The notes below the pieces were generated by a model. It saw only the letters and a program-made list of their open reading frames with translations. It was not told the DNA's origin and did not search any database. DNA of 64,000 nt from JAXLYE01 sp046351595 (GTDB lineage Bacteria; Myxococcota_A; Polyangia; Palsa-1104; JAEUJZ01): contig JAXLYE010000002.1 in assembly GCA_046351595.1 (NCBI GenBank), positions 496,001 to 560,000 on the forward strand. Reading direction: 5' to 3'. The translations under genes and the position numbers were made by a program. The number at the start of each line of letters is the position of its first letter. The first letter of the stretch is position 1. Below, one piece after another: positions 53,324 through 61,045 of the stretch.

Positions 53324-54964
53324 ATGAGCGACACCCACGCCGCAAGCTGGAGCCCGGAGCGTTACCGCCTCGGCCTCTGCCGTCCCAACCTGACCATCCC
53401 GACCTGCCGCTACGATGAGCTCTTGAGCCAGACCGCGGCGCGCCTGCCCGACCGATTCGCCATCATTCACAGAGACGTCGCGCTGACCTTTCGTGCGCTT
53501 GATGCGCTGGTCAACTCGGGGGCTCGGATCTTGCGCGGAGCCCTCGACCTGCGGAGCGGCGAGATCGTCGCGGTGGTCATGGAGACCTGCCCGGAGTCGC
53601 TCATCGCCTACCAAGGGGTCTCGCGCGCCGGTGGTGTGGTGCTGCCGCTAAACCCGCTGCACAGAGAGCAAGAGCTCGCGCACCAGCTCGATGACTCTGG
53701 GGCCGTCGTACTCGTGGTGCCGGCGCGACTGCACGGGCTGGCAATGCGGCTGAAGGAGTCGCACGCGAAGCTGCGCTCGGTGCTGTGGTACGGCTGCGCT
53801 CCGGCGGGGAGCGAGCCGCCCGCGGACACGCACTACAACCGTCTGCTCGCCGTGACTCCGGGAGATGCACTGGCGCCGCCCGCGCGCTCGGCCGGAGATC
53901 TGCTCGCCATTCCTTATTCGAGCGGAACGACCGGGACGCCCAAGGGCGTGATGCTGACGCATCGCAACCTGGTCGCGAACGCGCTGCAGTTCGTGAACGC
54001 GCACGGGCTGAGCGACCAGGACGTAATGCTCGATGGACTGCCGCTTCTGCTCAGCATGCACATGGGCGGCGGCATAGCGGCCGGTGCGACGCAGGTGATG
54101 CTCATCGAGTGGAGCGCACGGCATCTGCTCGAGGCATCGGCACGGCACGGGGTCACTCAGATCTATACGGTGACGCCGATTCTCGGTGAGCTCGATCGGC
54201 TGCCGGATCTCGAGGAGTACGTGCTGCCGAAGGTCAAGTTCATCGCGGGCGGGGCCTCGTCTCTGGCAGCGGATCTCGCGCTGCGGGTCGAGCAGCGCAT
54301 CGGCGTCCCGATCATGCAAGGCTTCGGGCTGACCGAGGCCTCACCGCTGACGCATGCGGCCATGCCGCGCTCGGAGCAAGAACGGCGCATCGGCGTCTGC
54401 GGCCTGCCGGTCGCCAACACCGAGCAGCGCATCGTCGACATCGAGACTGGCGAGCGCGAGCTGCCGCATGGCACCATCGGCCATCTGTGTGTGCGCGGAC
54501 CGCAGGTGATGGCTGGCTACTTCAAGGACGAGGCCGAAACGAGGCGTGTCCTGCGCGACGGCTGGCTCTATACCGGGGATCTGTGCTGGTGTGATGGAGA
54601 CGGCTATCTCCACTATGCGGATCGGCTCAAGGACGTGCTCAAGTTCCAGGGACATACGATCTCACCGGCCGAGCTCGAACACGTGCTGCGCAAGCACGCT
54701 GGCGTGAGTGACTGCGCGGTGGTCGGCATCGACACCGGGCCCGATGAGCAGCGGCCGGTCGCGTTCGTGGTGCCGGCGCTCGCGCACGCCGTGGAGCCCG
54801 AGGAGCTGCGCGACTTCGTCAACACGCAGGTCGCAGACTACAAGCACGTGCTGGCCGTGCGCACCATCACGCAGATCCCGCGCAGCGGCGCCGGCAAGAT
54901 TCTGCGACGGCAGCTCCGGCAGCAGGTGGCCGTCCTGTCTGCTTCGGCCCTGCCAACCTCGTAG
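53324..54964 (+). CDS. AMP-dependent acyl-CoA/acyl-ACP ligase
   Basis: 546 residues of the ANL superfamily: the P-loop YSSGTTGTPKGV (~198-209), QGFGLTEASPL, DGWLYTGDLCWCDGDGYLHYADRLKDVLKFQGHTISPAELE and the C-terminal catalytic Lys in PRSGAGKILRR. It activates a carboxylate as an adenylate and transfers it to a thiol. In the Photorhabdus anthraquinone cluster a homologous ligase (AntG) works with the ACP, so this enzyme may load or modify an ACP or free acid here. It follows marR by 51 bases, with GAGGAG before the ATG. The substrate cannot be read from the sequence. Confidence 0.88.
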   Translation: MSDTHAASWSPERYRLGLCRPNLTIPTCRYDELLSQTAARLPDRFAIIHRDVALTFRALDALVNSGARILRGALDLRSGEIVAVVMETCPESLIAYQGVSRAGGVVLPLNPLHREQELAHQLDDSGAVVLVVPARLHGLAMRLKESHAKLRSVLWYGCAPAGSEPPADTHYNRLLAVTPGDALAPPARSAGDLLAIPYSSGTTGTPKGVMLTHRNLVANALQFVNAHGLSDQDVMLDGLPLLLSMHMGGGIAAGATQVMLIEWSARHLLEASARHGVTQIYTVTPILGELDRLPDLEEYVLPKVKFIAGGASSLAADLALRVEQRIGVPIMQGFGLTEASPLTHAAMPRSEQERRIGVCGLPVANTEQRIVDIETGERELPHGTIGHLCVRGPQVMAGYFKDEAETRRVLRDGWLYTGDLCWCDGDGYLHYADRLKDVLKFQGHTISPAELEHVLRKHAGVSDCAVVGIDTGPDEQRPVAFVVPALAHAVEPEELRDFVNTQVADYKHVLAVRTITQIPRSGAGKILRRQLRQQVAVLSASALPTS

Positions 54965-54967
54965 CTC

Positions 54968-56116
54968 ATGGAGGGAGCGCACATGCAACCGATCCAGCAA
55001 AACGGGGTGCGGCCGAGCCGCGAGCTGCAGGATGCCAGACGTTCATTGCCAGCGGCGCTCTACGAGCGCTGCGAGCCGTTCTTCTCGCGCTTTTCGCTGA
55101 GCGGGCTCGATTGGGGAGACGTCATCCTCGGCACGCGCGAGCTCGATCCGCAGGCGCCGGGCATCGACTGGAATGCGTGGTATAGTGGCTTCTGGTCGCT
55201 CGCCTCGCAGCACGCGCAGCACGCCGAGACCGCGATCTCGTACGGGCGGTACTACAGCGCGCGCCAGCTCCTCTTACGCGCCAGCGCATGCGCCCACTTC
55301 GCGGAGTTCATGCACTTCGAGCAGCCGGAAGCAAAACAACAGGCGCGGCACTTCGCGGCGCACCTGTTCCGCCGCGCGCTGCCCTACATGCGCAACGACG
55401 TCGCCATCGAGATGAACAGGGTGGCCGGCGGCGCTGTCTGGATCCTCCGGCGCCGCCGCGACCGAGGCGGGCAGCCGTGTGTCGTGCTAGTGAACGGCCT
55501 CGACTCGATGAATGAGGTAGAGTTGTACGGATTCAGCCGCGCGTTCCTCGATCGCGGCCTGGCCGTGCTCCTCTTCGAAGGACCGGGGCAGGGCCTGCGC
55601 TGCGGCGTAGAGGCGCTACCCGTCGACTTCGAGACCTTGATGGGCGCGGTGCTGAGCTGCGCGCAGCGCCAGCCCGCGATCGACTGCAACAAGCTTGGTG
55701 TGTTCGGCGTAAGCTTTGGCGGGTACCTCGCGGCGCGCTGCGCGGCGCTATTCCCTCAGTCGTTTCGCGCCTGCATCAACCTGTCGGGCGGCTTCGACTA
55801 CGACCACTTCGAGTCCATGCCACCGCTAGTACGCCGGAACTTCCGCTTCGTGTTCCGCAAGCCCGAGTCCGAGATCGCGGACTTCGCGCGGACCCACCTC
55901 AACCTGCGCGGCATCCCGCGGATGCGCGCGGCGCTGCTCTCCATCCACGGCGAGCGGGACGTGGTGGTGCCGATCGAGCCGGCGCGTCGCCTCTTCGACT
56001 GGGCCGCGGGCGACAAGGACTTCATCTATTACTCGGATGAGCGCCACGTCTGCACCAACAGCTTTCCGGATCTGATCCCGCGCATGGCGGACTGGATGAC
56101 GGAGCGGCTCTCATGA
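54968..56116 (+). CDS. Alpha/beta hydrolase, FrsA/Ayg1/AntI-like (possible polyketide chain-shortening enzyme)
   Basis: 382 residues. A ~150-residue helical N-terminal cap precedes the hydrolase core CVVLVNGLDSMNEVELYGF. The nucleophile is Ser ~249 in GVFGVSFGGYLAAR, the acid is Asp ~330 in IHGERDVVVP and the base is His ~359 in YSDERHVCTNS. The N-terminal cap plus FEGPGQG sequence places it with FrsA/DUF1100-type enzymes. These include fungal Ayg1 and Photorhabdus AntI, which cleave a C-C bond to shorten a polyketide by a retro-Claisen reaction. It starts 3 bases after the ligase gene and overlaps the next gene by 4 bases. The subgroup assignment is by motif only. Confidence 0.8.
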   Translation: MEGAHMQPIQQNGVRPSRELQDARRSLPAALYERCEPFFSRFSLSGLDWGDVILGTRELDPQAPGIDWNAWYSGFWSLASQHAQHAETAISYGRYYSARQLLLRASACAHFAEFMHFEQPEAKQQARHFAAHLFRRALPYMRNDVAIEMNRVAGGAVWILRRRRDRGGQPCVVLVNGLDSMNEVELYGFSRAFLDRGLAVLLFEGPGQGLRCGVEALPVDFETLMGAVLSCAQRQPAIDCNKLGVFGVSFGGYLAARCAALFPQSFRACINLSGGFDYDHFESMPPLVRRNFRFVFRKPESEIADFARTHLNLRGIPRMRAALLSIHGERDVVVPIEPARRLFDWAAGDKDFIYYSDERHVCTNSFPDLIPRMADWMTERLS

Positions 56117-57006
56117 CGGTCAACACAAATACGCAGTCGACGTATGGCAAAGACGACATGGGCACTACTCGGCTCGTCGATCTCAGCGTCGCGGTCGATC
56201 CGTTCGTGTGGGAGCCGGACGACGTCCGCTGCAGCTATACCGATCACCAGCGGGGCGCAGACCGGCTCGGGCTGGCTCTGGCCTACGCGGCCGGTAAGTC
56301 GTGGCTCCGCCTCCTGCGCGCGCGCATCGAACAGCACCTGGGGCGCGGCATCGACCACCGCGACTTTCCGGATCAGAAGGGCCTGTCGCTCATGCGCTAC
56401 CAACTCACGACCCACACAGGGACCCACATGGACGCGCCGTTCCACTACGGACCATGCGACACCAGCGGCAACGCCGCGCGCACCGTCTGCCAGGTGCCGC
56501 TCGAATGGTGCTTCCGCGACGGCGTGGTACTCGACCTGTCGGCGAACTGCGAAGACCCAAGTCCGATCGACGATACCGAGATCAAAGAGGCGCTCGATCG
56601 AATCCACTACCGGCTCAAGCCGCTCGACATCGTGCTCCTGCGCACCGGCGGCGACAAGTTCCTCGGCAGCGCGGCGTACTTCAGCCGGTTCCGCGGCGTC
56701 ACCCGCGATGCGACCCGGTTCCTCGTCGAGCAGGACATCAAGGTCATCGGCATCGACAGCTTCGGGTTCGACGCTCCGTTCGTGCGCATGCTGCGTGAGT
56801 ACCAGCGCAGCCGCGACCCAGCGTGCCTGTGGCCCGCGCACCTTTATGGCCGCGAGCGCGAGTACTGCCAGCTCGAACGCCTCACCAACCTCGGACGCAT
56901 CGAGCGGCCCTACGGCTTTAAGGTGGCTTGCTTTCCGGTGAAGCTCGCGCGCGCCGATGCGGCCTGGTGTCGAGTCGTTGCAATGTTGCCACCCAATGGT
57001 CCTTGA
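56113..57006 (+). CDS. Metal-dependent cyclase/amidohydrolase-like protein (PF04199 'Cyclase', KynB-like)
   Basis: 297 residues. The signature HTGTHMDAPFHYG (~99-111) provides the His/Asp metal ligands of the kynurenine-formamidase/cyclase family. RLVDLSVAVDPFVWEPDD and VLLRTGGDKFLG...GIDSFGFD are typical flanking blocks. Family members hydrolyse formamides or act as polyketide cyclases in antibiotic clusters. It overlaps the hydrolase gene by 4 bases (ATGA), so it belongs to the plus-strand biosynthetic operon, and here a ring-forming or lactone/ester hydrolysing step is likely. The substrate is unknown. Confidence 0.85.
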   Translation: MTVNTNTQSTYGKDDMGTTRLVDLSVAVDPFVWEPDDVRCSYTDHQRGADRLGLALAYAAGKSWLRLLRARIEQHLGRGIDHRDFPDQKGLSLMRYQLTTHTGTHMDAPFHYGPCDTSGNAARTVCQVPLEWCFRDGVVLDLSANCEDPSPIDDTEIKEALDRIHYRLKPLDIVLLRTGGDKFLGSAAYFSRFRGVTRDATRFLVEQDIKVIGIDSFGFDAPFVRMLREYQRSRDPACLWPAHLYGREREYCQLERLTNLGRIERPYGFKVACFPVKLARADAAWCRVVAMLPPNGP

Positions 57007-57008
57007 CA

Positions 57009-59054
57009 ATGAGGGAGATGCAGCATTCAATGAACTACGTGCCCGATACCAATTGGAAAAGCGTTACATCGGCAGTGATGCCACAAAACATTCAAGGAGA
57101 TGGTCCGCCGAGCGACGCAGAATTGAGTCTTTTTATTTTCGAAAAGCGCCGCTCGACGCCGTTCCTATTGCCCAATCAGGGGAAGGTGCTCATCGGCCGG
57201 CGTATCCCGGTGTCCGAGCTCGACGAGCGCGTACAGGCCGAGCGTAATGCGTATCAATGTGTGCTCGAACTCGACGATCCGGCGGTCTCGCGCAGACACG
57301 CACAGCTCGTCATCGAAAACGGCGAGGCTCACTTTGAAGATCTGAAGAGCATCAACGGCAGCCGTATCAACAACCGCGCCGCCAGCGCGAGCTGTGTGCT
57401 GGTCGATGGCGATGCGATTTCGATACAAGGCAGCCATGGCGAGCTCTATCTGCTTATCTTCCGGCGTAAGATGCCGCGTAATAGCGTTTCGCGCTTTGCT
57501 GATCTGTCGTTTTTGCGTCAGCAGATCGATCAGATGCTCATAGCGCGCGCCCAGAGCCACTCGCCGTTCGCGCTCATCGCGCTGTCTTTAAGCACTGCGT
57601 TCGACGAGGATCAGCCGTTCGAGGGCAAGCTCGACACGCTGTTTACGCCCGAGGACACGGTGGCGCGCCTGGCGCCGGACCTGCTCATCATCTTGCGCAG
57701 CAACGACGACGAGCAGGAGGCCACGGCGCATGCGCAGGAGATGATAGCGACGCTGCAGGCCTGCATGCAGCCGGCCAAGGCCAGCGTGGCCACCTTTCCC
57801 AATGATGGAACCGACGGTGAGGTGCTGCTGAGTGCGGTCGCGGACGCGGCGCTCACGGCCAAGCCGGGCGAGGTCGGCACGGCGAGTCGCCCCGAGCTCA
57901 AGATCGAGCTCGCGGACCACACGGTGCTCGCCGCGGATTCCACGATGGTCCAGACTTACGAGCTCTTGCGGCGGCTGGCCAACTCCAACCTAGTGCTGCT
58001 GATCTGCGGCGAGACCGGGACTGGTAAGGAGATGGCCGCGCAGGCCGTGCACCATTGGTCCGGGCGCAAAGGGGATCTTATCGCCAAGAACTGCGCCACC
58101 ATCGTCGAGTCGCTGGCTCCGGCGACGCTGGAGGGCGCGGTCAAGGGCTCGTATACTGGCGTCGACTCGTACCGCCCCGGCATCTTCGAGGCAGCCAAGG
58201 GCGGGACGGTCTTCCTCGACGAGATCGGCGAGCTGTCGCTAGAAAACCAGGCGCGGCTCCTGCGCATCCTCGACACCAAAGAGGTCACGCCGGTCGGCTC
58301 GGCGAAGAGCACACGCATCGACTTCCGGCTGATCGCGGCCACCAATCGCAATCTAGAAGAGGAGGTCGCGGCCAAGCGCTTCCGCGCCGACCTGTTCGCG
58401 CGGCTCAACGGCGGTCAGCCGATCCCGCTACCACCGCTGCGCAACCGCCGGCGCGAGCTGCCGATCCTGGCGCGCCAGTTCACGCGCGAGGCCGCGGTGC
58501 AGAACGGGCGCTCGCCTAAAGTGATCTCGCCGGCCGCGATGCACCTTATCACTTCGTATGACTGGCCGCTCAACGTGCGCGAGCTCAAACAGACGATCGA
58601 GCGCGCAGTGGTCACCACCGACGGGGACGTCATCCTGCCTCAGCACCTCGGCGACATCGGGTCCAAGATACGCTCGGGGCGCAGCGGGTTCAAGCCACCG
58701 GCCGCGCAAGAGCCGAAGTTCCGCCCCATCGATCAAGAGAAGATCGAGCACCTCTACACGCGCCTCGAAGACTCGCTCAAGGAGCTCGACCGGCTCAGGC
58801 AGCAGGTCACGTCCATCACCGCGCCAGCCAGGGTGCCGGCCGAGCAGCCGGGCTTCAAGCCCATCGATAAAGAGCTCGAAGCGCTCGAGCGGCGGCGCAT
58901 GGTCGAGGCGCTGAACGCGGCCTGCGGCGTCAAGACGCGCGCCGCCAAGTTCCTATTGATGCCACTCTCGCGATTCAAAGACCGCTTCGCTTATTACCAA
59001 ATCCAGCCCGAAGAGTACGCGTCCAGTCGGGATCCAGGCGAAGCAGAAGACTGA
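57009..59054 (+). CDS. FHA-domain AAA+ regulator of the NtrC type
   Basis: About 681 residues from ATG 57009; nearby ATGs at 57018 and 57030 are alternatives. The N-terminal FHA domain (~45-150: VLIGRRIPV...DDPAVSRRHAQLVIENG...LKSINGSRINN) reads phosphothreonine. The region ~165-300 looks like a degenerate GGDEF-type domain. The AAA+ module has Walker A GETGTGKE and Walker B GGTVFLDEIGEL, with the loop KGSYTGV in place of GAFTGA, then NRNLEEEV, and a Fis-like HTH at the C-terminus (NAACGVKTRAAKFLLM). FHA activators pair with Ser/Thr kinases in myxobacteria; the kinase at 63078 is a possible partner. Whether the altered loop still contacts sigma-54 is open. Confidence 0.88.
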   Translation: MREMQHSMNYVPDTNWKSVTSAVMPQNIQGDGPPSDAELSLFIFEKRRSTPFLLPNQGKVLIGRRIPVSELDERVQAERNAYQCVLELDDPAVSRRHAQLVIENGEAHFEDLKSINGSRINNRAASASCVLVDGDAISIQGSHGELYLLIFRRKMPRNSVSRFADLSFLRQQIDQMLIARAQSHSPFALIALSLSTAFDEDQPFEGKLDTLFTPEDTVARLAPDLLIILRSNDDEQEATAHAQEMIATLQACMQPAKASVATFPNDGTDGEVLLSAVADAALTAKPGEVGTASRPELKIELADHTVLAADSTMVQTYELLRRLANSNLVLLICGETGTGKEMAAQAVHHWSGRKGDLIAKNCATIVESLAPATLEGAVKGSYTGVDSYRPGIFEAAKGGTVFLDEIGELSLENQARLLRILDTKEVTPVGSAKSTRIDFRLIAATNRNLEEEVAAKRFRADLFARLNGGQPIPLPPLRNRRRELPILARQFTREAAVQNGRSPKVISPAAMHLITSYDWPLNVRELKQTIERAVVTTDGDVILPQHLGDIGSKIRSGRSGFKPPAAQEPKFRPIDQEKIEHLYTRLEDSLKELDRLRQQVTSITAPARVPAEQPGFKPIDKELEALERRRMVEALNAACGVKTRAAKFLLMPLSRFKDRFAYYQIQPEEYASSRDPGEAED

Positions 59055-59103
59055 CTGCACCGTATGGTCGAGTTTGGCATGCGAGCTGCTTCTCTCGCAG
59101 CCA

Positions 59104-60090
59104 ATGCCGCGTTTGCTCAGAAGCCCGTTATCTTCGAGAAGTAGCGCTGCCTTGCTCATCTTGCTCGGTCCGATCGGCGTGCTCGTCGGCATGATGACCA
59201 AGCAGTTTGCGGCGCGGCCGAGGCTGGTCCTGCCGTCGATGCCGGCCGTCGTGGCCAGCGCGCTGCCGGCCGCTCCGGTAGTCCCCGTCGCTGCCTACAC
59301 CGGGGTCATCCTTGCCCAGGACAGCGTCGACGTCGCGGCGCTCGATGCCGGCCTCTTGGTCAGCGTCGCGGCGCGGCTCGGAGAGCACGTCAAGCCGGGC
59401 GCGGTACTGGCGCGGCTTGACGATCGGGCCGCGCGCGCCGAGTTGGCCCAGGCCGAGGCCTCGCTGCGGGCCGCGCGCGCCGAGGCCGAGAGGGCGTCGC
59501 TGGAGCTGCTCCAGGCGCAGGAGCGCCGCAAGCGCATCGGCGCCACGGTCAGCGAGTTCGAGGCAGAGCCCGGCCGCCGCGATGGCGGACTCGCTCCGTA
59601 CAGCCCCGTCGAGCTAGCCGACGCCGAGACCCGGGAGCGGCTCGCCGCGGCCCGCCTCGCCGCGGCCAACGAGTCCGTGGCCGAGCGGGAGGCACGCGTG
59701 ACGGGGACCCAGACCGCGTGCGACCGGCTCAAGATCGTCGCGCGCATCGCCGGGGTCGTCGCCGTCCGCTACCTCAGCCCCGGGGCCACGATCTCGCCGG
59801 GCACGCCAATCCTGCGCCTGGTCGGCGAGGCAGCGCCGATCGTGCGGTTCGCGGTGCCGGCGGCGCAGGCGGCCGAGTTCCACGTCGGCCAGACGGTGTG
59901 CGTCACACAAGCGCATCAGCCCGTCTGGCCCGTGGTGGTGGCGCGCATCTCGCCCGAGGTCGATTCCGCTTCGCGGATGGTGCTCATCGAGGCCCTGGCA
60001 CCCCGGTTTGGCGGCTCGAAACTGGCCCTCGCTGGCGCATGGCACGGCCAGGAAGTGCGGGTCGGCTGGTGCGAGAACAGCGCTCGGTAG
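59104..60090 (+). CDS. HlyD-family periplasmic adaptor-like protein
   Basis: 328 residues from ATG 59104 (MPRLLRSP); TTG 59074 in frame is an alternative. One N-terminal membrane helix (AALLILLGPIGVLVGMM) is followed by the membrane-fusion fold: GVILAQDSVDVAALDAGLLVSVAARLGEHVKPGAVLARLDD (half lipoyl motif), a coiled coil (RAELAQAEASLRAARAEAERASLELLQAQERR), then IVARIAGVVAVRYLSPGATISPGTPIL (second half lipoyl) and a beta-barrel. Such adaptors work with ABC or RND exporters. None is adjacent, so a partner must lie elsewhere. It could belong to export of the polyketide or of the two small peptides that follow. Confidence 0.78.
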   Translation: MPRLLRSPLSSRSSAALLILLGPIGVLVGMMTKQFAARPRLVLPSMPAVVASALPAAPVVPVAAYTGVILAQDSVDVAALDAGLLVSVAARLGEHVKPGAVLARLDDRAARAELAQAEASLRAARAEAERASLELLQAQERRKRIGATVSEFEAEPGRRDGGLAPYSPVELADAETRERLAAARLAAANESVAEREARVTGTQTACDRLKIVARIAGVVAVRYLSPGATISPGTPILRLVGEAAPIVRFAVPAAQAAEFHVGQTVCVTQAHQPVWPVVVARISPEVDSASRMVLIEALAPRFGGSKLALAGAWHGQEVRVGWCENSAR

Positions 60091-60271
60091 TTGAAACCCA
60101 CCCGCGCTCCGGCCGGTTTCCGGCTGCGAGGCGGCGTCAAATCAAACGCGCAACCGCGTCAGACCGGGTAGCACGGCCCGACCCTCGACTCCACCCACTA
60201 CACATCAACGGCACGGCTCTTGCTGGAGGCATCGACTTATCAATAACGTTTCACCTAAGGACATACGAATC

Positions 60272-60460
60272 ATGAGTGGCGATAAGCCCCCGGTCAGTCC
60301 CGAAGAGCCGTCCATCTTGGAAAACGATCAGGATGCGGAGCAGTCCCGCCAGCCGCTGCAGGTCAAAAAAGAAACCTTGCGTAAGCTCACCCGCAAGGAT
60401 CTAATGACGGCACAAGGCGCGCTCAACGACCGATGCAGCCAGGGGACCCTGCGCGATTGA
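60272..60460 (+). CDS. Putative RiPP precursor peptide 1 (lanthipeptide-type leader)
   Basis: 62 residues, with a good ribosome site (AAGGA) before the ATG. The charged leader ends in LQVKKETLRKLTRKDL (residues ~32-47), which follows the 'L.(L/V)KK.TLR.L...EL' pattern of class I lanthipeptide-type leaders in myxobacteria and Bacteroidetes. The remaining ~15 residues (MTAQGALNDRCSQGTLRD) contain one Cys and several Thr/Ser and share CSQG with peptide 2. No modifying enzyme is recognised in the window. The call rests on the leader motif, the pairing and the context. Confidence 0.6.
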   Translation: MSGDKPPVSPEEPSILENDQDAEQSRQPLQVKKETLRKLTRKDLMTAQGALNDRCSQGTLRD

Positions 60461-60494
60461 TGTTTCCGTGTCTTCAACATAAGGAGAAGAAGCC

Positions 60495-60683
60495 ATGCCA
60501 GACAAGATTAAGCCCGACACGCAGGCACTCAATCAGGTCAGCGACAAAGCCAAGAGCGTTCTGACCGTGAAGAAGGACTCGCTGCGGCGCATCGACCGCG
60601 GCAAGCTCGAGTCCCCTAAGGGGGGGTTGATGGCCGCCGATGTGGCGGGCACGGTCTGTTCTCAGGGCGGCGGCCGTAACTAG
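60495..60683 (+). CDS. Putative RiPP precursor peptide 2 (lanthipeptide-type leader)
   Basis: 62 residues, with AAGGAG before the ATG, 34 bases after peptide 1. It shares the leader pattern LTVKKDSLRRIDRGKL and the CSQG core element with peptide 1, and has an added GG-type motif (ESPKGG). Its C-terminal part (GLMAADVAGTVCSQGGGRN) has a single Cys flanked by Thr and Ser. The two peptides are diverged paralogs of equal length, which is typical of precursor families. The single Cys makes at most one thioether ring possible; other modifications are equally possible. Confidence 0.6.
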   Translation: MPDKIKPDTQALNQVSDKAKSVLTVKKDSLRRIDRGKLESPKGGLMAADVAGTVCSQGGGRN

Positions 60684-61045
60684 TGAGCCACTGCCGAGGA
60701 GTGATACAAACGACTAGGAGTGCTGACTCGACAGGGCGTCCAGCGCAGGTAGTTTTTCTCATTTGAAAAATCGATATTTTACATGCTTTCATTTTATAAT
60801 TTAGCTATATTTTTGATGAAAAATTTATGTCAACAGAGGTGTGTTGATGACTGCTTTGCGAATAAACGGCGCCGTCGGAATTTGACCAATGCCGTAATGC
60901 CCTGTTTACTAACGGACGAGGTGACCAGACAGTATAAGCAGCGTGGCCCGGCGCTCTCTTCGTCGCGCGTTCCGCAGGCGAGCCGAGATTTGAAAACGCC
61001 GGTAACTTTCCAGGAAACGTAGAAAAATCTAGCGGAGGCGCTGTA
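60684..61045. promoter_or_regulatory. AT-rich intergenic region before the S9 peptidase
   Basis: This 362-base gap is strikingly A/T-rich around 60750-60840, including TTTACA and TATAAT-like sequences, in an otherwise high-GC window. It probably holds the promoter of the peptidase gene. The 79-codon open frame at 60783-61022 lacks a ribosome site and is not accepted. Confidence 0.4.

Noticed and set aside
60783..61022. 79-codon open frame between the RiPP-like genes and the S9 peptidase
   Set aside because: It lies in a very A/T-rich promoter-like gap, lacks a ribosome site and shows no family signal.
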